The notes below the pieces were generated by a model. That model made no database searches, had not been told where the DNA came from, and saw nothing but the letters and a program-made list of their open reading frames with translations. This document shows positions 6,961 to 14,128 of a DNA stretch of 15,049 nt, one piece after another. The translations under genes and the position numbers were made by a program. Numbering within the stretch: position 1 is the first letter of the stretch; each line of letters opens with the position of its first letter. Source of the stretch: Candidatus Zixiibacteriota bacterium (GTDB lineage: Bacteria > Zixibacteria > MSB-5A5 > GN15 > FEB-12); contig JAGLXI010000005.1 in assembly GCA_023132995.1 (NCBI GenBank), forward strand, positions 1-15,049, given 5' to 3'.

Positions 6961-7977
6961 ATGAGTGAATTACAGGAAAAATTAGGTAAGTTACTTCAGA
7001 TGGAACGTCAGAGCCGGGATATAAGTCTGGAGGACCTGGCGGTTGAACTGAAGACCTCTGAGACATACCTCGGATATATCGAGGCCGGCGATGTCTCGTC
7101 GCTACCATCCGAGTTGTATTTCAACCTTTTCTCCAAGTCATACGCAGAAGCCCTTGGCATAGACTATGTTGCCACAGTGGAAGCTATCCGGGCCGACCTC
7201 GGCGTGCTAGAGGAGGAGGTACCAGAGGGGCCCCGCAGAAAACAGCAACCTGCCCCAACGCCTACCGACGACAAGGAGGCTGAAGAGCCTTCTGCGGCAG
7301 GACCGCTGAAGAAACTTGGTTACACTTTCGGTCTTGTGCTGTTGATCTTCGTTTGTTTTCTGATCATCAATGAGTTGTTTCTAACCCCCGGCAACGAGTC
7401 TAAGGCTGTCGACAGAAGTTCTCAGGTTGAGCAGACGACCCCGGCGGACGCGGGGCCGACGTCCGCCGATGACGACCTGGCCGATTACGATTGGAACGTC
7501 CCCCCCTATGAAGAGCCGTCGGAAATGACCTTGAGACTTCGAGCCAGGACAGAGTGCTGGAGCGCCGTTATCGCCGACGGTGACACGGTCATATTCCGCA
7601 CCCTGGTCCCGGACAAAGATTACGTCGCTGTGGCCAAGTACCGGTTCAATGTATCGGTGGGAGTGCCATCGGCGGTGACTATAGACTTGAACGGACAGCG
7701 GGTCGACCTGGCCAGTCCGGAGAGTGGCAGGATTTACAAAGTGGAGATCGACCAGCTCAATCTGAAAGAGGTTCTTGCCGGTCGCTGGCCGGGTGGCGAC
7801 AGACGCGGGAGTCTGCCGCCGGGTCAGCAAAGCTCGACCGAATCGGAGGCGTCCCCCAGCGCGGCTCCGTCGGAGGCAGGCGACTCAATCAGCGATGAGA
7901 GATCTGTGGAGCCCGACAGCACAGTTCCGGACAGCAGTGTCCCGGACAGCACGGGAACAGGGGTGGGTGAGGAATGA
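6961..7977 (+). CDS. RodZ-like membrane protein: HTH_25, one TM helix, DUF4115
   Basis: A 338-residue bitopic inner-membrane protein. Residues about 5-75 are a Cro/C1-type helix-turn-helix of the RodZ kind (LGKLLQMERQSRDISLEDLA ... TSETYLGYIEAGDVSSLPSELYFNLFSKSYAEALGID), which in RodZ binds MreB rather than DNA. A Pro/Glu-rich linker follows. One transmembrane helix spans 119-141 (LGYTFGLVLLIFVCFLIINELF). A periplasmic beta-domain of DUF4115 type (about 189-277) contains RARTECWSAVIADGDTVIFRTLVPDKDY and VDLASPESGRIYKVEIDQ. The last 50 or so residues are low-complexity and rich in Ser, Pro and Asp, with a repeated PDS motif. The start was chosen because the HTH begins immediately; a Shine-Dalgarno is weak (AGGAA about 18 bases upstream). 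mreB is not in the window. The following gene overlaps its stop codon by four bases (ATGA). Confidence 0.8.
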   Translation: MSELQEKLGKLLQMERQSRDISLEDLAVELKTSETYLGYIEAGDVSSLPSELYFNLFSKSYAEALGIDYVATVEAIRADLGVLEEEVPEGPRRKQQPAPTPTDDKEAEEPSAAGPLKKLGYTFGLVLLIFVCFLIINELFLTPGNESKAVDRSSQVEQTTPADAGPTSADDDLADYDWNVPPYEEPSEMTLRLRARTECWSAVIADGDTVIFRTLVPDKDYVAVAKYRFNVSVGVPSAVTIDLNGQRVDLASPESGRIYKVEIDQLNLKEVLAGRWPGGDRRGSLPPGQQSSTESEASPSAAPSEAGDSISDERSVEPDSTVPDSSVPDSTGTGVGEE

Positions 7978-8555
7978 GTCTTAAATCCTTCGTCGGCCGC
8001 ATATCTTTGCGCCGCCGGCTGAAGCAGATGAATCCGGCGGCATTGGAGTTCCCCGGCGCGCTTACAAGAACCAGGCAGGTGCTGGTCTGTCTGCCCGGTG
8101 GCCTCAGAGAGCTTACGGTTGTCAAGCAGTTTCTCCCGACCATTAAGGAGATATTCAAACCGGCCGTCATCACACTCTTGCCGATGCCGGGCGTGAGGGT
8201 CAACGATATCTATCCCCGCAAGGGGTTCAACATACTCTCCCCTACTCCCGACCAGGTTACCTGGGTGGGTCTACCAAAGAGAACCTACGTGAAGAGCCTG
8301 CAGGAATGTGAATTTGACATACTCCTGGATCTCAATTTCGAGCAGTCGATGTTCACGTCCGGGATTCTTCTCAGCTTCCCCGACGCCGTCAGGGTGGGGC
8401 GCGGCAGCTTTCTGGGTAAGCCGTACTACAACCTGGAGATCAGGACCAGATACCTGCGCGATGAGCGAAACATCTGTCGCTCTCTCCTGCAGACACTGGA
8501 GAAAATCAGGAGCGCGGCAGTCGCGCAACCCGAGGGAGGCAGCAACGGACAATGA
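7974..8555 (+). CDS. Unassigned 193-aa protein, glycosyltransferase-9/DUF6913-like fold
   Basis: The start overlaps the stop of the RodZ-like gene (ATGA), and GGTGAGGA lies just before it, so the two are almost certainly co-translated. The N-terminus is basic (SLKSFVGRISLRRRLKQ). A core of short strands follows: RTRQVLVCLPGGLRE, then AVITLLPMPGVRVNDIYP, then CEFDILLDLNFEQSMFTSGILLSFPDAVRVG, then a loop FLGKPYYNLEIRT. The pattern 'xFDxLLDLN..xx...SxxxxRVG' resembles the first Rossmann half of heptosyltransferase-like proteins. It also resembles the short DUF6913 proteins of Bacteroidota. No full catalytic second domain is present, so enzymatic activity is doubtful. Its place between RodZ-like and smc genes suggests a link to envelope growth or division, which is inference only. 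Confidence 0.65.
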   Translation: MSLKSFVGRISLRRRLKQMNPAALEFPGALTRTRQVLVCLPGGLRELTVVKQFLPTIKEIFKPAVITLLPMPGVRVNDIYPRKGFNILSPTPDQVTWVGLPKRTYVKSLQECEFDILLDLNFEQSMFTSGILLSFPDAVRVGRGSFLGKPYYNLEIRTRYLRDERNICRSLLQTLEKIRSAAVAQPEGGSNGQ

Positions 8556-8570
8556 TCGGAGGCATCAACA

Positions 8571-11500
8571 GTGTACTTGAAGCAGCTTGATATCCTGGGT
8601 TTCAAATCGTTCGCCAATAAGACGCGGCTCTTGTTCTCACCCGGCATCACCGCAATCGTCGGCCCCAACGGGTGCGGGAAAACCAACATCCTGGATGCCC
8701 TGCGCTGGGTGCTTGGAGAGCAAAAGGTCACGCTGCTGCGGGGCAGCAGAATGGAAGAGGTCATATTCAACGGCACCAGGGACGTAAAACCCCTGGGCAT
8801 GGCGGAAGTCGTTCTGACAGTCGTGAACAACCGAGGCGTGTTGCCCACCGAGTACAGCGAGGTCCAGGTGACGCGCCGCCTTTTCCGCAGCGGCGAATCG
8901 GAGTACCTGCTCAACAAGGTTCCCTGCCGCCTGAAGGACATCCACGAGTTGTTTTTCGATACCGGTGTCGGCACCCACTCATACTCGGTAATCCAACAGG
9001 ATATGATCGACGCAGTCATCTCCGACAAGGCGGAAGAACGGCGGTTTCTGTTCGAGGAAGCGGCCGGGATAACCAAGTACAAACAGCGCAAGAGGGCCGC
9101 TCTCAGAAAATTAGAGGCCACCGAACAAGACCTGCTGCGGCTGCGCGATATCCATGCCGAGGTGCAAACGCAGGCTCGCTCCTTGAACCGCCAGCAAAAG
9201 AAAGCCCAGCGGTATCAGAAAATCTCCGATGATATCCGCAACTGGGAGTTGTACCTCAGCGCGGCTCGTCTTCGGGAAATCGAGACACAGAAAAAGCAAC
9301 TGAGAGCAGAACTGGATTCCCGGTCCGACGAACGGATGACGAAGAAGGCCGAGTTGGACCGTATCTCGGCTCAACTGGAAACTGACCGTAGGGAACAAGT
9401 GGACCTGGAACAGGAACTAACGCGAGCCGGCAACGAGGTCTACGAGGTTTCAGAACGGGCACACTCACTGGAACGAGAGGTCTCCATCCTGGTCGAGAAG
9501 CGTTCCAACGCCAGGAGTCTGATTGAGCGCAACCTGAGTGATATCGAGGCGTTTGAAGCCCGGTCGCGCATCCTGGAGGAGGAATCCCGGCAGAGCGAGC
9601 AGCGACTCCTTGAACAGCAGGAAGAACACCGCGCTCTCAAGGCGACCCTGGCAGAAGCCGAAGTGGCCCAGACCGAGAGTGATCAGCAACTTCTGGCGGC
9701 TCGGTCCCTAAAGGAAAAAGAGAACCGGAAACTGATAGAACTTGAAGGGAGGCTCTCTTCCGGGAAGACAGAGGACGGCCACCTGCGAAGCCGGGAAGAG
9801 GAACATCATCGGCTCACTAAGGTGCTGACCGAGCAGATCGAGGCAGGCAGGGCGAACCTGGAGCAGGCCGAGGCTGAACTTGCGGAGTATCGCGCGAGTC
9901 TTGACAAGGTTGCCGAACAGAGAACCTCGCATGAGACGACGCAGGAACAACTGGATCGGCGCATCACGCAGTTGATCGAGCATGGCGAAGAGCTAACGGC
10001 AGACATCGCAAAGCACACGGCATCGCTGGAAGCCTGTGAAGCGCGCCGTAATCTGCTTCGGGATATGATTGTTAACTACGAGGGCTATACTTCCGGCGTC
10101 GTTTCCATCATGGATGTTCGTGAGCGCTGGCCGGGAATTACGGGCACAGTTGCTGAAAAGTTCGTTCCCGCCGAAGGTCTCGAACCAGCCATGGAGGCCG
10201 CTTTGGGTGAGATGGCCGGCTTTCTGATCTGCGATAGCCGCCAGACAGCCGAGCAGATTGTCCAGCACCTCAAGTCGGAGAATCTCGGCAAGGTGGGCAT
10301 GTTGGTGCCCGACGCCGGTACTCTCAATCCGGTGGTGAAGCGGCCGGAACTGACCCAGCCTGAATTCGTCGGCTGGCTGGATAGCTTCGCGACCACCGAT
10401 GCCGAACTCAGCCCGCTGATGCAGGCGGTGCTGGCTCGCACGGCCGTGTTCAAAGCCGGTACTGAGCCGACCGAAATCCTGGCCCGCCTGCCGGTAGGCT
10501 TTGCCGCGGTTTCTACCGACGGGATACGTTACAGCCAGAATGTCATATCCGGCGGTTCTGAGGACAAGTTGCCCTTGTTTCGCCGCGAAGAAAAACTGGC
10601 CGAGCAAGAACATCTGATAGCAGACATCACTGAGAAACTCGACCAGGCGGGCCGCACCAAGGATCACAAAACGGCCGAATTGGCAGCCGCCCGGGCCGAG
10701 TCTATCGGCCTGGCGGAAAAGTTAGAGACACTGACCGAGGAGTTCAATTCTATCAACCAGGCCGCCGGTGAGACGGAATACCGGTGCCGCACACTCACCT
10801 CCGAGATCAGCCGGCTGGAGAACGAGCACCAGGATCAGACAGCAAAGCTGGAGACGGTCCACAATCAACAGAGCAACCTGGCGCTGAGTTTCGATGAGCT
10901 CTCTTCCCGGAAGGAGAGCCTCGTAGATGCCATGTCCCAGGCAAATCGGAAGCTGCAAGAACTTGAGAACGCCGCCGCCCAGACCCTGGACCAGGTGTCG
11001 AAGTTGCAGGTGGCCGAAGTGGAGTCTCGAAGCGCCATAGAGCAGACCGAGAGCAAGCGCTCTCATATCCGCGAACTGAAGCAGGAGATCAAACAGACCA
11101 CCGAAGCCAAGCAGGGTGAAATCGTACGGGCCCGGCAGGAAGTCGAATCGGCTGCCGCCAGAATCGGCGAGTTGGAAAACCAGTTGCAGTCGGTCTTCAA
11201 ACAGCGCACGGAAGCAACCGAGCAACAAACCCACATGCGAGCGGCGCAGGCGGAAACAGCCAAGCGGGTTTCCCACCGCGAGGAACAGTTGAAGGAAGTC
11301 CGGTCGCAGAAAGACGCCATCAGCGATCGCGTACATGAACTCGAGATCCGAGCCAATACCATTGAGTCCGAGATTCAGTCTGTCGTGGCCCGAGTGCGTG
11401 AAGAGCATGACCTCGATATCCGAACAATCACGACGGAAAAGCCCGATGACACCCTCCCCGACGACGAGTGCCCGACTCACCTGATGCAACTGAAGGAGCG

Positions 11501-12245
11501 CCTGAGGAGTTTCGGGGCGGTCAATCTGCTGGCGCTCGAGGAGTACCGCAAAGCATGTGAACGCGAGCGATTCTTAGGTGAGCAACTGCAGGACCTTACC
11601 AGCGCCAAGGACGATCTGGAAACGACCATTTCCAAGATCAACCAGACGGCGCGACAGCTCTTCATAGACACGTTCGAGAAAGCCCGGGGCAATTTCAAGA
11701 AGCTATTTATAGAACTGTTCTCCGGCGGTGAGGCGGATATGTTCCTCGACGATCCCAGCGATCCCTTAGAATCGGACATACAGATTATCGCCAGGCCGCG
11801 CGGCAAGAAGCTTCTGTCCATCACCATGATGTCCGGCGGCGAACGAGCCCTGACGTCGATCGCCCTGCTGTTCAGCCTCTACCTGGTGAAACCATCGCCC
11901 TTCTGCATCCTCGACGAGATCGACGCCCCCCTTGACGACGCCAACTGTCGCCGTTTTCTGAATATCATCCAGACGTTCTGTCGTCAGACCCAGTTTATCA
12001 TCATCACCCACAACAAGATCACGATGGAGGCGGCCCACAACCTCTACGGCGTGACGATGGAGCAGCCCGGCATTTCCAAGCAGGTAGCGGTGCGCCTCAC
12101 CGACATGACCAGAGTTGCCGTCGAAGAGGAAACCAGCGGTTTCTCCACGGAAGTACACGCAACCGGGGCATCCCTGCCGGACAAGGTAGCGGAAAGGCTC
12201 AGCCACAATCCTGTCGTATCGGAAGACGGCGATGCTGACGCGTAG
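8571..12245 (+). CDS. smc: Chromosome partition protein SMC
   Basis: A 1224-residue SMC ATPase, the core of the bacterial condensin that compacts and segregates the chromosome with ScpA and ScpB. The N-terminal head holds Walker A GPNGCGKT at 31-38 (most bacterial SMCs have GSGKS), followed by NILDALRWVLGEQ and the Q-loop SVIQQDMIDAVI. A first coiled coil covers about 165-500. The hinge (about 505-660) begins YEGYTSGVVSIMD. The second coiled coil runs to about 1020. The C-terminal head has signature MSGGERALTS (1087-1096), Walker B FCILDEIDAP (1111-1120) and D-loop LDDAN. The GTG start has GGAGG eight bases upstream and begins in the conserved 'MYLKxLxIxGFKSFA'. scpA and scpB are not nearby. 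ftsY follows after 55 bases, as in several bacterial phyla. The gene is complete. Confidence 0.97.
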   Translation: MYLKQLDILGFKSFANKTRLLFSPGITAIVGPNGCGKTNILDALRWVLGEQKVTLLRGSRMEEVIFNGTRDVKPLGMAEVVLTVVNNRGVLPTEYSEVQVTRRLFRSGESEYLLNKVPCRLKDIHELFFDTGVGTHSYSVIQQDMIDAVISDKAEERRFLFEEAAGITKYKQRKRAALRKLEATEQDLLRLRDIHAEVQTQARSLNRQQKKAQRYQKISDDIRNWELYLSAARLREIETQKKQLRAELDSRSDERMTKKAELDRISAQLETDRREQVDLEQELTRAGNEVYEVSERAHSLEREVSILVEKRSNARSLIERNLSDIEAFEARSRILEEESRQSEQRLLEQQEEHRALKATLAEAEVAQTESDQQLLAARSLKEKENRKLIELEGRLSSGKTEDGHLRSREEEHHRLTKVLTEQIEAGRANLEQAEAELAEYRASLDKVAEQRTSHETTQEQLDRRITQLIEHGEELTADIAKHTASLEACEARRNLLRDMIVNYEGYTSGVVSIMDVRERWPGITGTVAEKFVPAEGLEPAMEAALGEMAGFLICDSRQTAEQIVQHLKSENLGKVGMLVPDAGTLNPVVKRPELTQPEFVGWLDSFATTDAELSPLMQAVLARTAVFKAGTEPTEILARLPVGFAAVSTDGIRYSQNVISGGSEDKLPLFRREEKLAEQEHLIADITEKLDQAGRTKDHKTAELAAARAESIGLAEKLETLTEEFNSINQAAGETEYRCRTLTSEISRLENEHQDQTAKLETVHNQQSNLALSFDELSSRKESLVDAMSQANRKLQELENAAAQTLDQVSKLQVAEVESRSAIEQTESKRSHIRELKQEIKQTTEAKQGEIVRARQEVESAAARIGELENQLQSVFKQRTEATEQQTHMRAAQAETAKRVSHREEQLKEVRSQKDAISDRVHELEIRANTIESEIQSVVARVREEHDLDIRTITTEKPDDTLPDDECPTHLMQLKERLRSFGAVNLLALEEYRKACERERFLGEQLQDLTSAKDDLETTISKINQTARQLFIDTFEKARGNFKKLFIELFSGGEADMFLDDPSDPLESDIQIIARPRGKKLLSITMMSGGERALTSIALLFSLYLVKPSPFCILDEIDAPLDDANCRRFLNIIQTFCRQTQFIIITHNKITMEAAHNLYGVTMEQPGISKQVAVRLTDMTRVAVEEETSGFSTEVHATGASLPDKVAERLSHNPVVSEDGDADA

Positions 12246-12300
12246 GCGATCGCCGTACCTCGGTGAATCCTTGCCCGTGTGATTGAGGCATTACGAGGCG

Positions 12301-13215
12301 ATGTCAAGCACGTTCCAGAAGCTCAAGAACTCCCTGGTTAGAACCAAGGACAGCATTGCGGGTAAAATCTCCCGGGTTGTCATCAAGCGCAGGATTGACG
12401 ACGCCCTGCTGAACGAGATCGAGCAAATCCTGATTGAGGCCGATGTCGGCGTAAAAGCCGCAACGCGGCTTATTGAGAGCGTCAGGGAGAAGGCGAAGGA
12501 ACGCGGGGTCACCGAGGGCGAGGAAGTAGTCTCCCTTCTCAAAGAGGAAATCATTCGCATACTCTCTCAGAGTTCGACTGTGGCGGGAATCGACTCGGAG
12601 AGGACGCCGGTAGTGTGGCTGGTGGTCGGTGTAAATGGAGTTGGCAAGACCACAACCATCGGCAAGCTGGCCACCCTGTTTTCATTGGAAGGGCACAAAG
12701 CCGCCATCGCCGCCTGCGATACTTTCCGCGCGGCCGCCATCGAACAGGTGGCCATCTGGGCCGAACGCAGCAATGTGGACATAGTGAAGTCACAGTCCGG
12801 ATCGGATCCCGCGGCGGTGGCGTTCGACGCCGCTAAAGCCGCAGCGGCTCGGTCGGTCGACATACTGATTATCGATACCGCGGGACGGCTTCATACCAAG
12901 GCCAACCTGATGGAAGAACTCAAAAAGATAAAGCGGGTCATAGAGAAGGCTCTCCCCGACGCGCCGGTACACAGCAAATTGATCATCGACGGCTCCACCG
13001 GTCAGAACGCTCTTTCGCAGGTCAGGGTTTTCACCGAGGCGGTCGGCTGTGACGGCATCATCGTCACCAAGCTGGACGGCACGGCCAAGGGAGGCGTTAT
13101 CATAGCCGTAACTGAGGAGCTGGGCGTGCCGGTTGAGTTTATCGGACTGGGCGAAGGGATTGACGATTTGCAGCGATTTGAGCCAAAACAGTTCACCGAG
13201 GCGCTGTTCGCATGA
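12301..13215 (+). CDS. ftsY: Signal recognition particle receptor FtsY
   Basis: A 304-residue SRP GTPase that docks ribosome-SRP complexes at the membrane for co-translational insertion. It consists of the N domain (about 1-95, helical, SFQK/SLVRTKDSIAGKI...) and G domain only; the long acidic A domain of the E. coli protein is absent, as in many other bacteria. G motifs are GVNGVGKTT at 110-118 (G1), DTFRAAAIEQ, DTAGR at 192-196 (G3), TKLDG at 256-260 (G4) and FIGLGEGIDDL at the end. The N-terminal amphipathic helix may supply membrane binding. I chose the ATG at 12301 over a TTG six codons upstream because family members start near this point. Neither start has an ideal Shine-Dalgarno; TGAGG lies 12 bases before the ATG. 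The stop overlaps the next start by four bases. Confidence 0.95.
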   Translation: MSSTFQKLKNSLVRTKDSIAGKISRVVIKRRIDDALLNEIEQILIEADVGVKAATRLIESVREKAKERGVTEGEEVVSLLKEEIIRILSQSSTVAGIDSERTPVVWLVVGVNGVGKTTTIGKLATLFSLEGHKAAIAACDTFRAAAIEQVAIWAERSNVDIVKSQSGSDPAAVAFDAAKAAAARSVDILIIDTAGRLHTKANLMEELKKIKRVIEKALPDAPVHSKLIIDGSTGQNALSQVRVFTEAVGCDGIIVTKLDGTAKGGVIIAVTEELGVPVEFIGLGEGIDDLQRFEPKQFTEALFA

Positions 13216-13613
13216 CACGGACATTTGCCGTAAGCACCGAAGCCCGCGAGCAGATGGTGGATGTGACCCGCCTGGTCCAGGATGCGGTTGACGAGAGCGG
13301 TCTGGACGCAGGCCTCGTCTTCTGTTTCGTCCCCCACACCACAGCAGCCATCACGATTAACGAAAACGCCGACCCGGACGTCACGCGGGACATTCTCCAC
13401 AAACTCAACAAGGAGATCCCCCGGAAAGACGGTTATCACCACTCCGAGGGAAACTCGGACGCCCACGTCAAGTCATCGCTAATCGGCGCTTCGCAGCAGG
13501 TGTTGTTTGAAAACGGTCGGCTGCTGCTTGGCCGGTGGCAGGCTCTATATTTCTGCGAGTTCGACGGCCCGCGCCGACGGCAGTTAATTGTCAGAGTCCA
13601 GTCCCTTGCTTAA
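13212..13613 (+). CDS. YjbQ/UPF0047 family protein (secondary thiamine-phosphate synthase)
   Basis: A 133-residue protein of the YjbQ family. Members are small, trimeric and widespread, and are annotated as secondary thiamine-phosphate synthase because of weak ThiE-like activity; the true role is unsettled. Visible conserved features are FVPHTTAAITINENADPDV (HTTA plus an Asp/Glu cluster), YHHSEGNSDAHVKSSLIG with the His residues expected at a metal site, and the C-terminal GRWQALYFCEFDGPRRRQLIVRV. The length is normal. The start overlaps the ftsY stop (ATGA), and GAGG lies 10 bases upstream inside ftsY, so translation is coupled. No thiamine biosynthesis genes are close, so the context gives no support to a thiamine role. 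Confidence 0.9.
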   Translation: MTRTFAVSTEAREQMVDVTRLVQDAVDESGLDAGLVFCFVPHTTAAITINENADPDVTRDILHKLNKEIPRKDGYHHSEGNSDAHVKSSLIGASQQVLFENGRLLLGRWQALYFCEFDGPRRRQLIVRVQSLA

Positions 13614-14076
13614 GATTCGAATCATCGCCGTCAGTAAGGACAAAGACCGCTGGGTCACCGACGGCTGCGCCCACTATGAGAAGCTACTTTTACGTTACGC
13701 ATCGGTGCAGTGGGTCATCATCCCTGCCACCAGGGCGACGGCATCGCTCACTCCGGACAGGATAAGAGAACAGGAAGCTGAGCGCCTTCTGAAAGTATGC
13801 GGCAAGGGTTTCTGCATCGCCCTAACCGATAAAGGAACCCTGATGGACTCCCCCACGCTGGCGCGACAACTTGAGAAGTGGCAGACCCGGAGCCGCGGCA
13901 TCCTCAGCTTCGTAATCGGCGGCGCTCACGGTCTGGACCAGGCGGTGCTGGAACGGTCGCAGTTTACCCTGTCGCTGTCACCACTGACATTCTCTCACCA
14001 GGTTGTTCGCGCCGTTCTGTTGGAACAGCTCTTCCGCGCATTTTCGATCCTCGGCGGCAGCAACTACCACAAATAG
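13606..14076 (+). CDS. rlmH: 23S rRNA (pseudouridine1915-N3)-methyltransferase RlmH
   Basis: A SPOUT-class methyltransferase that methylates pseudouridine 1915 in helix 69 of 23S rRNA using S-adenosylmethionine. With the TTG at 13606 the protein is 156 residues, close to the E. coli 155. It then begins LKIRIIAVSKDKDRWV, matching the family start 'xKIxxxAVGKxKxxW'. A TTG at 13588 is possible but adds six unconserved residues; neither has a Shine-Dalgarno. SPOUT knot motifs are SFVIGGAHGLD (SAM-binding GGAxG) and LSLSPLTFSHQVVRAVLLEQ, ending in LFRAFSILGGSNYHK, the classical RlmH C-terminus. It overlaps the YjbQ-family gene by eight bases and is the last gene of the plus-strand run. Confidence 0.94.
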   Translation: MLKIRIIAVSKDKDRWVTDGCAHYEKLLLRYASVQWVIIPATRATASLTPDRIREQEAERLLKVCGKGFCIALTDKGTLMDSPTLARQLEKWQTRSRGILSFVIGGAHGLDQAVLERSQFTLSLSPLTFSHQVVRAVLLEQLFRAFSILGGSNYHK

Positions 14077-14079
14077 AAA

Positions 14080-14103
14080 CGCCCGGCCGTGACCGACCGG
14101 GCG
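14080..14103 (-). terminator. Intrinsic terminator for the minus-strand sorted-protein gene
   Basis: CGCCCGG (14080-14086) pairs with CCGGGCG (14097-14103) around a 10-base loop. In the minus direction the stem is followed by TTTCTATTT, a usable T-rich tail, and it lies 25 bases after the stop of the gene ending at 14129. On the plus strand no T-run follows, so it is less convincing as the end of the rlmH transcript, although it may still slow convergent transcription. Confidence 0.7.
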
Positions 14104-14128
14104 AGAACCTGGGCTTGTACCGTCAGGT

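Noticed and set aside
10722..11489. Minus-strand 255-codon frame inside smc
   Set aside because: It lies antisense to the SMC coiled coil; the Leu-rich translation mirrors Glu/Lys/Gln codons and is not an independent gene.
12245..12254. Perfect palindrome GGCGATCGCC between smc and ftsY
   Set aside because: It is a short GC-rich palindrome partly covering the smc stop codon; a single copy gives no reason to call it an operator or methylation hot spot.
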